DNA of 64,000 nucleotides from Lates calcarifer (lineage: Eukaryota; Chordata; Actinopteri; Centropomidae): positions 248,001 to 312,000 of the forward strand of contig NC_066852.1 of NCBI RefSeq assembly GCF_001640805.2, read 5' to 3'. Position 1 is the stretch's first letter. Every line of letters starts with the position of its first letter. The translations under genes and the position numbers were made by a program. Below the pieces are notes generated by a model, which was not told the DNA's origin, did not search any database, and worked only from the letters and a program-made list of their open reading frames with translations. Positions 35,401 to 42,280 of the stretch are shown here, in pieces.

Positions 35401-36188
35401 GAGGCAGCCGGGATGTCCGGAACCGGCCCCCTCTGCCGCCTCTCCGGGTCCTGCCTCTGAACCTGGACTGCAGCGTTCAGGTGTGCCAGCTGATGAGAAC
35501 TCGCCGTCTGGACTCGTCTCAGCTGCAGACCTTCACCCGCCGACTGTCCGAGGCCCTGTCCCAGGACCTGAGTACCAAGCCCCCACCCTGTTCTCCCATC
35601 ACCCCTCCCCCTGAGCAGGCGCTGCCCCTCAACCTAAGCAAACGCTTCACAGTTAAGAGGCCCAGCACAGAGGGACCAGAGCCAAGCCGGGCGACGATCA
35701 ACGGTAACACAGATCAACCACCATCCAAGAGGCCCAGAAGTGGGTGCACGGACCAGGCCGAGGACTTCACCCTGGGGGGGCGGTCCAGCTCTGGAGGAGG
35801 TGGAGGAGGGCAGGATGCAGACATGAAGAACCAGGAGGAACCCGCGGACCTGAGCTCCCCAAGCAGAATCAGGGCCTTCTTGCTCGGACTGCCTCCCTTC
35901 CAGGTGAAACTCGAGGAGGATCTGAATGGGACAAGGTTTGGGAAATTTCTTCCTCCGGGATCTGACACTGAAACGGAGAGGACTGAGACCGAGAGAGGGG
36001 AGGGAGGAGCGGTGGTCAAGAAAGAAGTTAAGGTGGAGGAGGAGGTGGCGATCGACCTGGAACAGCATGAAACTGAGATAAACAAGAATTCGGAGCAGGA
36101 GGAGAATGGTCCAACCCACTGCTCCGGTCCTGGTCCGGCCGAGCTGAAGAGAGCCGGACCCTCAAACACTGACACACACTGTTTTTAG
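6663..36188 (+). CDS. arid6: ARID5-family (arid6 / ARID5B-like) transcription factor, whole gene, 12 coding exons
   Basis: AT-rich interaction domain protein, expected to bind AT-rich DNA in the nucleus and recruit chromatin regulators. Exons 1-5 match the ARID5B N-terminal BAH-like region (MEHNAIQ-W, YFLPEDTP, VEDLVKW, VLSYPQYCR, YCRDTF). Exon 6 has a GRPRK AT-hook-like motif. Exons 7-10 encode a complete ARID domain (LGGY, ELGG, PGSTSAATCTRRHYER). Exons 10-11 add basic AT-hook segments (RGRPPG). The last exon has PLNLS and PADLS CtBP-type and VKLE, VKVE SUMO-type motifs. The C-terminus lacks the STKL ending of ARID5A/ARID5B, so I favour arid6, though arid5b-like is possible. Summed exons are 2792 nt, two more than a whole frame: one surplus base in exon 3 and one in exon 4. 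Corrected length would be about 929 residues. Confidence 0.85.
7655..7708. repeat. (TG)n microsatellite followed by poly-T
   Basis: About 17 TG units to 7688, then a run of about 19 T. Confidence 0.95.
8555..9250. repeat. Degenerate dispersed repeat with several internal copies
   Basis: A unit resembling 'aaggattaattgatcacaac', 'agttttaagcaaaaatacac' and 'ttccagcttgttaaatgtga' recurs at about 8560, 8720, 8830, 8930 and 9200. The same words appear at 11735-12560, 14050-14260, 15640-15990 and 59470-59780, so it is a genome-dispersed fish repeat. No coding capacity. Confidence 0.6.
9296..9638. other. Interval open on both strands, no recognised protein
   Basis: Frames of 109 codons run on both strands across nearly the same 330 bases (9309-9638 plus, 9296-9625 minus). 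Neither product shows a domain I recognise. Composition is richer in GC than the flanking intron, so this may be an internal piece of an old transposon rather than a gene. Confidence 0.3.
11185..11290 (+). other. G-rich block, G-quadruplex potential
   Basis: Repeated GGG to GGGGGG runs separated by short spacers on the plus strand inside intron 1. Confidence 0.5.
11430..11464. repeat. (TA)n microsatellite
   Basis: TA dinucleotide run with a single TACA interruption, after a short CT run. Confidence 0.95.
11735..12560. repeat. Degenerate dispersed repeat (same family as 8555-9250)
   Basis: Contains 'gcttatatatctacaaaaaa', 'agctcaaaggatcaatagat', 'gggctctgggaaatttgg' and 'ccaatcagctaattgactaa', in the order found in other family copies. 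It is probably more than one insertion. Confidence 0.6.
13560..13960 (+). mobile_element. hAT transposon relic with BED-finger coding fragment
   Basis: At about 13640-13732 the plus strand reads SKYFGFYTVGSHKI then NNVCQACKRQLP followed by a TAG stop. This matches the N-terminal zinc-finger BED region of ZBED1-like hAT transposases, with aromatic residues before a Cys-x2-Cys pair. After the stop the frame continues 'STAINLQTRLLAYHD', the position of the His pair, but the first His is replaced. No catalytic domain remains. It is an inactive fragment. Confidence 0.6.
14050..14260. repeat. Degenerate dispersed repeat fragment
   Basis: Has 'caagcaaaattgtcaaaaag', 'tctagacaaaacaagacatt', 'gttgggaaattgtagcagat' and 'ctgacatttaaagaccaaac', the same word order as the 11735-12560 copy. 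Confidence 0.55.
15640..15990. repeat. Degenerate dispersed repeat fragment, reverse orientation
   Basis: Carries 'agaagctggaacctgtagat', 'aagaagctggaaccagaaaa' and 'aatcagttaatccaaaaaag', reverse-complement words of the intron 1 repeat family. Confidence 0.5.
16430..16570. repeat. Dispersed fish repeat fragment
   Basis: Includes 'cctggagggaatttctctaa', 'acgttcacttggactcaaag' and 'ggtcaaaggtcaagctggtt'. These are recurrent words of a common fish interspersed repeat. A related but diverged stretch lies at 19430-19490. Confidence 0.5.
18532..18684 (+). CDS. arid6: arid6 coding exon 2
   Basis: Acceptor TTTTCCCGTCAG, donor GTGAGATA, 51 codons, phase 0 at both ends. The protein opens with WLGAPSCQRGSYAFYK and ends with GPQDPVCIAE, closely following ARID5B (WVGSPCGLHGPYIFYK ... 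TPKDPICIAE). It forms the first part of the N-terminal BAH-like region. Confidence 0.92.
18685..20750 (+). other. arid6: arid6 intron 2
   Basis: Holds a long GGAA microsatellite just after exon 2, a degenerate dispersed repeat around 19430-19490 and AT-rich filler. No other exon is needed by homology and none is seen. Confidence 0.6.
18757..18814. repeat. (GGAA)n microsatellite
   Basis: Thirteen or so GGAA units, starting about 75 bases after the exon 2 donor. GGAA arrays can act as ETS-factor binding sites; here this is only a possibility. Confidence 0.95.
20751..20859 (+). CDS. arid6: arid6 coding exon 3, with one surplus base near its 3' end
   Basis: Acceptor TCTTCTTCTTGTGTAG, donor GTGGGGCT. 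The frame reads VTLLWEDQTRRHLLASARLY then FLPEDTPKGRTREH, matching ARID5B (LQLLWEERTSRQLL, YFLPEDTPQGR). The exon is 109 nt, which leaves phase 1, but exon 4 must be entered in phase 0. The last bases read CAT CGG AGA G; deleting the C after CAT would give His-Gly-Glu, the ARID5B sequence, and phase 0. This looks like a 1-base insertion or an assembly error. No alternative GT nearby repairs the frame convincingly; CCA|GTCAAAG at 20891 would be in phase but is weak. Confidence 0.8.
20912..21105. repeat. Fold-back repeat family, copy B (both arms)
   Basis: Forward arm 'actccactgacaaaaacagg' ... 'ggagctgctggaataccact' ... 'gcctccatctgttactgtg'. This is followed by a reverse arm 'ggcagtggtattccagcagc' ... 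'tcctgtgagtctgg'. It begins only about 50 bases after the exon 3 donor. Confidence 0.75.
21415..21600. repeat. AGTAC-type dispersed repeat fragment
   Basis: 'agaagtactctgttaaaagt', 'aaagtacaggtacaaaagta' and a terminal 'tgtactttccaccactg', the usual end of this fish repeat in reverse. Confidence 0.5.
22447..22580 (+). repeat. Fold-back repeat family, half copy C (internally deleted)
   Basis: Shares 'gtctgacaacattatagata', 'aaagagtaagatcctttttt' and 'aacacaggagctgctgcctc' with other copies but lacks the 'ggaataccact' stretch. Confidence 0.7.
23618..23948. repeat. Fold-back repeat family, copy D (complete palindrome-like)
   Basis: The left arm runs from 'gtaaaatccttgttgttaaa' through 'ccagactccattgacaaaaa' and 'ggagctgctggaatactact' to 'ctccatctgttagtttgtgt'. 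The right arm is its reverse complement, 'ctaacagatggaggcagcag' through 'gtcagtggagtctggtattg' to 'aacaaaaaggatcttgc'. The arms are about 140 bp with a spacer carrying 'aagtaatcagatactttaca'. A non-coding foldback/MITE element. Confidence 0.8.
24944..25188 (+). CDS. arid6: arid6 coding exon 4, with one surplus base at a trinucleotide repeat
   Basis: Acceptor TCTTTGTGTAG, donor GTAAGAAA. Entered in phase 0 it reads DEVLAVSRKMVVRVEDLVKW, clearly ARID5B-like (DEVIAVSEK, VKLEDLVKW). That frame then hits TGA at 25184-25186, two bases before the exon end. Beyond the AAC/ACC repeat at 25109-25147 the frame one base later reads ASPLKDKTE and ends in phase 1, the phase exon 5 requires. So the frame changes by one base inside or near the repeat. 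A length error at the repeat is the simplest reading; a true inactivating frameshift or a small unrecognised intron are alternatives. Confidence 0.75.
25109..25147. repeat. arid6: AAC/ACC trinucleotide repeat inside exon 4
   Basis: The run encodes Asn then Thr residues in the conserved upstream frame, or Thr/Pro in the downstream frame. Repeat instability here is a plausible cause of the apparent frameshift. Confidence 0.85.
25189..26592 (+). other. arid6: arid6 intron 4
   Basis: AT-rich with a poly-A run at about 25903-25918 and a dispersed-repeat-like stretch at 25440-25760 ('cagagcaggactgaacgatt'). No exon seen. Confidence 0.55.
26593..26823 (+). CDS. arid6: arid6 coding exon 5
   Basis: Acceptor TTTCTCTCTCCAG, donor GTGAGTGT. 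Reads GLVERQGVKVLSYPQYCRFR, then LLALGGVKALPNTR and VMYCRDTFNHPTLESNASF. This follows ARID5B (VIVLSYPQYCRYR, ALALGGIAVVSRNPQILYCRDTFDHPTL). It enters with two codon bases and leaves in phase 1, matching exon 6. Intact. Confidence 0.92.
26824..29254 (+). other. arid6: arid6 intron 5
   Basis: 2.4 kb of AT-rich intron. A 100-codon minus-strand frame at 28236-28538 has no recognisable domain and I treat it as chance. No mobile element with clear ends is seen. Confidence 0.5.
29255..29361 (+). CDS. arid6: arid6 coding exon 6 (AT-hook-like)
   Basis: Acceptor TTTTTTTTTCTGCAG, donor GTTTGTTC. With the split Arg codon it reads RCPSLSLRGRPRKRRGRDGK and then SNQSESWIERMK. The GRPRK core is an AT-hook-type minor-groove binding motif and sits where ARID5B has KGRPRKKK. 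Phase 1 in, phase 0 out. Confidence 0.9.
29362..30414 (+). other. arid6: arid6 intron 6, with MITE
   Basis: About half of this intron is a transposon-derived insertion (29876-30345). The remainder is AT-rich with no exon. Confidence 0.6.
29876..30345 (+). mobile_element. MITE-like element with transposon-derived frame
   Basis: It starts with 'ggccacgtccaaactaatat' and ends with a diverged inverse, 'agtaatgtggacact'. The start motif is frequent in fish non-autonomous elements. An internal frame includes FFAWTYNEVKLLLGEYK and VAENIDRELFQIK. It resembles the 'WTDDEVELLL...ENVDWE' segment repeated in many fish genomes in such elements. The frame is degraded and no catalytic domain is visible. 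Confidence 0.55.
30415..30562 (+). CDS. arid6: arid6 coding exon 7 (start of ARID domain)
   Basis: Acceptor TTTTCCTTCTCAG, donor GTGAGTCT. Reads ENVMGSVEVGCEGSW then PEEQLFLDQLYAFMDRHGS and PIHKVPNLGFKK. The EEQxFLxxLYxFMxxRxxPIxxxPxLGFKx pattern is helix 1-2 of the ARID fold. Phase 0 in, phase 1 out. Confidence 0.95.
30563..32683 (+). other. arid6: arid6 intron 7, with Tc1 element
   Basis: Contains the inactivated Tc1/mariner element (30828-31855), oriented opposite to the gene, and AT-rich filler. No exon is required or seen. Confidence 0.65.
30828..31855 (-). mobile_element. Inactivated, internally deleted Tc1/mariner transposon
   Basis: Inverted ends are visible: 'ttcagaaagtattcagaccc' on the left and its complement 'gggtctgaatactttctgaa' on the right. 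On the minus strand, 31394-31639 encodes an N-terminal Tc1 helix-turn-helix region (KELSADLCDTTVLRKRSR, FGTNRTRPRVGCLTKLSNR). 31155-31364 has ILRPSETKIERLW in place of the usual ILWSDETKIELFG around the second catalytic Asp. 31081-31266 has RRQFTFQPDNDQKHSAKKT, the DNDPKHTA region. The pieces lie in different frames, the first catalytic Asp is not evident in a continuous frame, and the element is about 1.03 kb versus about 1.6 kb for full copies. It cannot make a transposase. Confidence 0.85.
32684..32736 (+). CDS. arid6: arid6 coding exon 8 (ARID domain)
   Basis: Acceptor GTCCGTCCTCAG, donor GTGAGTTA. With the split Ile codon it reads IDLFLMYSVVKRLGGYKK, the ARID helix ending in the conserved LGGY. 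Phase 1 in, phase 0 out. Confidence 0.95.
32737..33898 (+). other. arid6: arid6 intron 8
   Basis: Contains fold-back copy E (32935-33290) and AT-rich sequence. No exon seen. Confidence 0.6.
32935..33290. repeat. Fold-back repeat family, copy E (complete palindrome-like)
   Basis: Left arm: 'tgtctgacaacattatgaat', 'gagtaagatcctttttgttt', 'ccagactccactgacaaaaa', 'ggagctgctggaataccact'. Right arm is the inverse: 'ttctgcttggtaaaattcct', 'gtcaatggagtctggtattg', 'tgatgtttcccagcttcag'. The spacer has 'gaagaagtattcagatcctg'. Confidence 0.8.
33899..33996 (+). CDS. arid6: arid6 coding exon 9 (ARID domain core)
   Basis: Acceptor TTGTTTGTCACAG, donor GTCAGACC. Reads VTSDRLWKVVYNELGG then CPGSTSAATCTRRHYE, nearly identical to ARID5A/B in the most conserved DNA-contacting part. 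Phase 0 in, phase 2 out; the following Arg codon is split. Confidence 0.96.
34089..34269 (+). CDS. arid6: arid6 coding exon 10 (end of ARID, basic region)
   Basis: Acceptor TTGTGTCTCAG, donor GTAAGTGA. Completes the ARID with RLMLPYEEHLRAGG. It then enters a Pro/Lys/Arg-rich linker (PRGIRGRKPLPRGRKPGPK) that looks like AT-hook and nuclear-localisation sequence. Intron 9 is only 92 bases. Confidence 0.94.
34465..34683 (+). CDS. arid6: arid6 coding exon 11 (AT-hook, Ala/Gln-rich)
   Basis: Acceptor CTTCTCTCTCAG, donor GTAACCTC, 73 codons, phase 0. Reads IVNPNGAVVVKRGRGRPPG followed by an Ala/Lys/Gln-rich helix-forming stretch (AQAKLLAQQQAKAKAAAVTA). RGRPP is a canonical AT-hook core. Confidence 0.92.
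34962..36188 (+). CDS. arid6: arid6 coding exon 12 (C-terminal regulatory tail)
   Basis: Acceptor CTCCCGTCCTGCAG; 408 codons then TAG. The tail is Pro/Ser/Gln-rich and largely disordered. CtBP-type motifs are PLNLS at 35625-35639 and PADLS at 35841-35855; a related LPLNLD lies near 35450. SUMO-type psi-K-x-E sites are VKLE at 35904-35915, VKKE at 36015-36026 and VKVE at 36027-36038, in a Glu-rich C-terminus ending in HCF. A GC-rich coding composition and open frame over 1.2 kb show it is under coding constraint. The ARID5A/B C-terminal block is absent. Confidence 0.93.
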   Translation, partial: PVQPAILPVNMPLTPDLSPMSAPFLPFQPKPKELKPDRGESVAPVPGVLLSTLPRHFVGGSLGGFSPIKGVCPLDVFRSRISLQRGPESPALTPQDPAQHPTVYPLQPKSVSPDTPSGDQLQPQPHQLHQHNNRCSGCNVDEGAQRGGSRDVRNRPPLPPLRVLPLNLDCSVQVCQLMRTRRLDSSQLQTFTRRLSEALSQDLSTKPPPCSPITPPPEQALPLNLSKRFTVKRPSTEGPEPSRATINGNTDQPPSKRPRSGCTDQAEDFTLGGRSSSGGGGGGQDADMKNQEEPADLSSPSRIRAFLLGLPPFQVKLEEDLNGTRFGKFLPPGSDTETERTETERGEGGAVVKKEVKVEEEVAIDLEQHETEINKNSEQEENGPTHCSGPGPAELKRAGPSNTDTHCF

Positions 36189-39100
36189 CATTATTCCCTC
36201 TCATAGCAGCATTTTTGTGACCAGAAAACTCTCGGATAAGCGGGGAGATTTGTCCGTTTTTGGAATCGGGGACGTTGTATTCACCTTGGGGGCTTCGGGT
36301 GTTGGTCTTGGATGTCAGTCTTGGGTTAAACCCTGAACATGCCAGACACGCAGGGATGTTTTCCTTTTCCTCATTGTTTGAGAACATCTGAACTCGTAAC
36401 TTCTCTTTGTTTCACTTGTTTTTGTTGTTTTGTTTATTTCCTGTTTTTCTCTGTGGTTTTTGATCACGTCATTGATCGAACTTTGCAGAGGAAAGATGAC
36501 ACACAGACTCATGACAATCACAAATCAGTTTCTCTTCCTTTCTCTGTTGATTTCTGTCTCTTTAAAAGGTTAAAAAAAGAAACAGAGTTGAGACTGTGAC
36601 TTTTTAACAAACACTGCCATAACTCTCCATGACACTATTAACTCCACTATTCAATGTTACAGTGAAATATTGAATAAGATCCATAATACTTACAAGAAAA
36701 ATCAATATTACATATATGGGTGATGCTATGCATCAAGACGTCATTATTAGCATCTAGAGTGTACTGTAGTTCGGTAGTTTCATTTTTAAAATTGTACTCT
36801 ACTTCTGTAGAGAGATAGTTATTTTCTGATAAAGTGTTTAGATGTTATCCGGAGCTCTGAGAAAAGAGCTCCCTGGACTTCACGTTATAGCTTGTTAAGT
36901 GAAGCATTTCTATAGTCCTGCTCATTAGCTGAAATTATATAAACCTTTCGTACACACATGTGCCTTAAATGGGCCCGCGATCTGTTTCTTCGCCGGCTTC
37001 AAACACATTCACTTAAAGAGATACCTTGATGTTGTTGGACCTGTTTAGTTTTCTTTCACTCCTTGGCAGGGCTGGGTGTCATCGGAATAAAACGGTTCTT
37101 TGGGTGCTTTGCTATGAAACTCTTAACAAAATTTTAAGTAATATTAGCAGCTGTACGACAGCTTATCTGAATAAAACGCAGTAAAAATTTAGGTTTAAAT
37201 CTGATCTTTGATATCTGCTGTCAATATTCGAGTGTTGAGGTTCAATACCCAGCCCTGCCATTTTGCATTGTAAAGACCACTGTGGCCATGCGTTGGCGCC
37301 ATCGTCTCGCCTTTATCACTACCACTGTTCGTTCGACCGATAAGAAATCACATCAGCGCAGGAGGAAGAGTTGTTGGAGAGATCGTACATGAACATGTAG
37401 CCCAAACATTCAGACTACCTCAGGTTCTTTTCTTTTAAAAAATTCCACCTCCATTGTTTCGGGGGGAAGAAGCTAATCCCAACATGTATTTGCTTACACA
37501 GCAGTGTTGGATGCTGGTCCATAGTTACTCAGACGCCATTTCCACCTGGTATTAAAGGACAAATCCGGTGTTATACAACCATTGTTGGTTTGGGATCACC
37601 AGAATTATCCTTTAACCTGCGATCTGTATCTGGACTCATTACGTTGGCGTGTGTGGCTGGTGTTGTGTTCAGACCTCATTCTGATTGAATCTCAGATTAG
37701 CTACCGGACACGTCAACAAACATGGTTAATCTCAGGTGAAGGGAAGCAAAGCCGGTATGCAGAGGAAGGGCTCATTGGTAGCTGTTTGACATTTGTGGGA
37801 AATGCACTTATTTGCTTTTCAAGTGCTGGTAGGCGGATTTTGTTACTTTTGAACCAAACCAGGCTAGGTGTTTCCAGTCTTTGTGCTAAGATAGGCTAAC
37901 TGTTCCCTGGCTGATGCTTCATATTTAGGGAAGGGCATACGAGATGTATCAGTCGTCTTATCTAAAGTGCAAATTACTTTCCTTTGAATATTTTAGACAT
38001 CAGTAGGACGTAGCTTTAGGTCTTGCTTGGGATGCCAGTACCATATCCGAAGAGGCAGAGGATCAACTATTGGGATCCTTTGACCCAGAGCAGCCTTTGC
38101 TAGTCTATGTGATTTTGATGCCATTAACTTGAAGTGCAAAGGCTCAGAAAAATCAATCTCGTTCTGAAAAAAATGTGTGAAGACCTTGACTCTCAGCAAG
38201 AATGTCAGACTACTCCTTTAAGAATGTCAGACAGATGTCATTCACACCTGATTTGAAATCTGATTATATTCTTGACTGTTATTTGTTCTGCAGCATTAGT
38301 GTGAATTTATAAGACGTCCAGATACAGATCGCATTAATATCGGGTGAAAAATGAGGAATCAAACCCGCAGCATTCCCCTCCATGTCGAAGAACGTGCTGC
38401 CGTTTACTCATGCTGATCAACCTTGCTGCTGCTGCTTCTCATTCGAAGTGCCAACACAAAACCCCGCACGACCCCACAATCGTGACAAAAACCTTGTGTA
38501 GCTGAAACAACTCAAATGTCAAGGTATCACTTTACTCACAGCCTTTTCCTTTGACCTGTCTCTGTTTGTTTCTCTGCCACAGACGATGGTTCAGATTTGC
38601 ACACCTACTGTACCCATTTGCTTCATTTGGATTTTTTTGCATATTTATATCTGCCATGGGTTTTTTGGTTTCTTTTTTTCCTTCTTGCCAATGTTTTATT
38701 TTACAAGAGTAGTGGAATCAACTACGACACCGAAATTAACTGGTGCTGTTTATTCCTAGTTATGTAGCTGTTGCCATATTGTTGACATTTTTTGTTGTTG
38801 TTGTTGATAAAGCTGCAAACTCTTTTCATCTCAGCAAGTCATCAAATCTCGTCGTCTCACTTTGAAAAACAAGTGGAAAATTTTCTCACAGCAGATTTAT
38901 TATTTGTCCAGAGAGTTTTTAAAGAAATTATTTTAAAAAAAGAATTTAATTAAAAAGATATCATGACTTGTTATGAAAATATTTGCAGTTTTTTTCCAGA
39001 TGTATTTGACTGTTTGGCTTCAATGTGAGGCAGATATGAACTGTTTGTGAATGAATGCATGAGTAGAGATACATGTATACTCAGTAGATTTATAGCTGGG

Positions 39101-42100
39101 CAGATGCACCAAAGCACATGTAAACCACCAGAAACCACCAGACTCAAACCTCCTACTTAACCTTTCCTATAACATATACCGTTACATTGAAGAAGTCAGA
39201 GTAATTTTTAGTGTTTCAGGTTACTGAAATAACTATTTTACTGCACAGGCAGATGATCCTGTCAAAGAAACGTCACCGTAACATAAGTTTTTTCCATCAC
39301 TTTAGGGATAAAATAAGCAGTTATACGGAGAGGACGGTAACATACTTTTTACTTTTAGTGATTATTTCTTGAGAACATATTGAAAATCAATGCAGTAAGA
39401 TTTAATGTATCTCATAACGAGTCTGATAATCTTACAACAGGATAAATATATATATTTAATGTCTGTCTGCTTCATCCAGTCAGTAAACCTTAATTTATCA
39501 AAGGTGAGGTGTTTCTGAATGTGCTCAGTCTGTAGTGCAGCGCTGCAAAGGCCTCAGTATGCTTCAAAGGAATTCATTTCGTACAAGCATGGGGAAAGCA
39601 AAAGTGTTTCAAGCTATTCTGAAGTTTCTGCGTGGGGCGAAAGCTGGATGTCCTAAAACCTGGGAGGTGTTTTCTAGGTGGAGCTAACACACTTTGTCAG
39701 AAAATTTGAAGAGCAAAGCAGTGTTGCATTATGGGTTGTTTGTAGCTTTAATGTTGGCAGGTTAGAAACTACGTCCTGAAAGAGTTTCGTTGGCCTTTCA
39801 CACAGCAGTAGCTAGGTAGCCAGATATGCATGTTTATAGTTTTTTTACACATTCTTTACATTTTAATTTTTCTTTTTAGAATGGCTTAAAAGAAGACAAC
39901 ACTATCTAAAGTATTGAAAAGTGTCGCTCTTACTATAGCCCATTGCACACCACTTCAACATGGGGAGTTGATGTCACGCAACAGCTACCTTCAGCTAGCT
40001 CATGATATCAGCAAAAGAGAAAAATCACCCATAATTCCAGCTTGGGGGTGTTTACACCTTACTCAAGATGGTTTGTCTAAATGCTAAACCTTGTTGTCAA
40101 ACCAGATAAAAACAGCCTAAAGTAGCTACCTGTGTTTAAATTTTACAAATTTGTAGGAGTCTGCTAGCACAAGAAACCAGACCCAAACAGTGTGTAGTTC
40201 CTTTAAAAACAAACTTTAACGACTGTATTAGTGCTAATGTTGGATTTTATTTCGACTGACCTGCCCGAGGTGGTGCATTTGCAGTCTGTAGTTTTTCCGA
40301 AATTTGTCTGAACGGCAAAATGTACGTCACATGGACCCTTGTGTCCTCGCTAATGCAGAAAGAGTAACACTTGCTCCAGGGTAAATGGTGTTTGTTAAAA
40401 GCTGCTAAAACACAAAAATATTGAATTAACAGTGATATTAGATTGTCCAACAATTGTTTAACTCCACCTTTTGTTGCGTCTTCTGCCTCTCGCTGGTTTT
40501 TCTCCCTGCCTTTGAACAGCTCAAACACTTTTGCCTTCACTCTTCGTACAGCGTAGTTCATTTCAAGCATACCCCTATATACTATATACTATACGCTCAC
40601 ACTGGGAGCCTCCCAGTTAAACCACACCTCCACTGGACCAGTTTTATCTCAGAGAGTCTCAGTCTGAATCTCCTGAACATTTGCCTTAGTTAGGTTTTTT
40701 TTCTGTTTCTGCATGTATTTTATGTTAATGACTACATGCCACTGTGGGCTGGTGTGTCATTTAAAGGGTGAGGGGAGATCTTCTAGTTTAGAGATGAGCA
40801 GCATGTTAAACCAGTATGAGAGTTGAATAGTTTTTTTTTTTCTTTCTGTTTTTTGGTTATTTAAGCTTTAGTTTGTAAAGGTTTCTTTAGGTTTAATTTT
40901 GTTTTTTCCCCCCTTTGATAAAGTTAAAGATTTAAATGTTTACATTTTGTTATGCATGTTCAAACAGACTTGTTATATCCAGTGTTTTGCACACTACTTC
41001 AGCATCAGTCTTGAACGGCACTGCTCATTTATGTAAAGGACTTAAAAATTAAGTGCCTGATACTTAAAAGTGAAATTTGGAGTAAGCAAATGAAAGTTAG
41101 ATTTGCTTGTTAGCCTTCATGCCATTGACTTGAACAACAGCTCCTGTTGTGATGTTTTTGTTGCAGCTGTGTTTTAAAGCCTCTGCAGGATGTTTTAATC
41201 GCGGCAGGATGCTCGCTCAGCTCCGCGGTGTCCGTCGGAGCTAACTGGACCTAAAAAGGACTCAAAAAACAGGGACACCTAGTGGCCGTCTAGGCCAGCG
41301 CTCAGTGATGTGAGCGACATTCATGAAGATAAATGATCAAATTAAAAAAAGGTGCTACAGGTGACTTTTTAACAGATGTGAATTGTTTTCGCATTTAACT
41401 GTAAAAACAAGATCTACAAAAAGACTGTCCTTGCAGCTTCTTCGCTGGATTTTACTTTTTCAGTCGTTTCGGTTTAGAGGGAATCGTGGATCTGTTTTAT
41501 TACAGGAACCAGACAGGGGGTACTGTTCTTACTCAGAAAACAGTAGAAATAAAGAAACACAGCTTCAGTTTGTCTGAAAACTCCTCCTTGAAACCAATTA
41601 ATGTAACAAAAATAATGAAAAAATCAGTAATGATCAATAATCCAAAGATGTTCAGTTTAATGTTGTAAAGACAGAATTTCAGTACGTTTTTATTTGAGAC
41701 CAGCAACTTTAACTTTCTGTTAAAAACCAGTATGAATTTGGAACACCATCCCAAAACAGTGCTGTGAGAGTCCAGGAACCAAACGTTTCCATCACGGAAA
41801 CAATGATTTACTGATGTTAAAAATGCTGCATGTGGCACCTTTACAAACCGTTGGATGTTACGCACCGATGAATGTCTCAGTCACATCTTCCTGTGATCTC
41901 ATTCTTATTACTTGGCACCATTTGGTCTCATGTCTTTGTCATTATTTGCTCCATGAGACAAACCCCAGATCAGTTTCATGTCCTTTTTTTTGTCTTTTGC
42001 AAACTGTGCTGAACTTTTGGACACAGAGTCGAGACAGAAGAGAACGGACTCTTCCTGGTTTTGATCTCAGTCGGACCGCCACCGCCGAGGCGTCCAACTC

Positions 42101-42280
42101 GGAGGGGAATGTTTTTATTTCCCTGTTGATTGATGCTCTGTGTTGTTGCATATGTGTGATTTGATGATTGCAGATCTGCAGCACAAACTCATGTTCCATT
42201 TTTTTGTTTGTTTCTATAAGCGGTAAACGGCTGGCAGTGTCAGGTACCATTCCATTTTAACACTGTATATTTATAATAAA
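36189..42280 (+). other. arid6: Probable long 3' UTR of arid6 and downstream sequence
   Basis: After the stop there is 6 kb without a supportable gene. AATAAA hexamers occur near 37087 and 37169. A stronger candidate end is AATAAA at 42275-42280, preceded by a non-repetitive, moderately GC-rich 300 bases. The 3' end cannot be fixed from sequence. Short open frames here have no recognisable domains. Confidence 0.45.
42275..42280 (+). terminator. arid6: Candidate poly(A) signal
   Basis: AATAAA within 'ttataataaaagtaatctgt', followed by a GT-rich stretch. It could end the arid6 transcript; nearer hexamers are alternatives. Confidence 0.35.
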
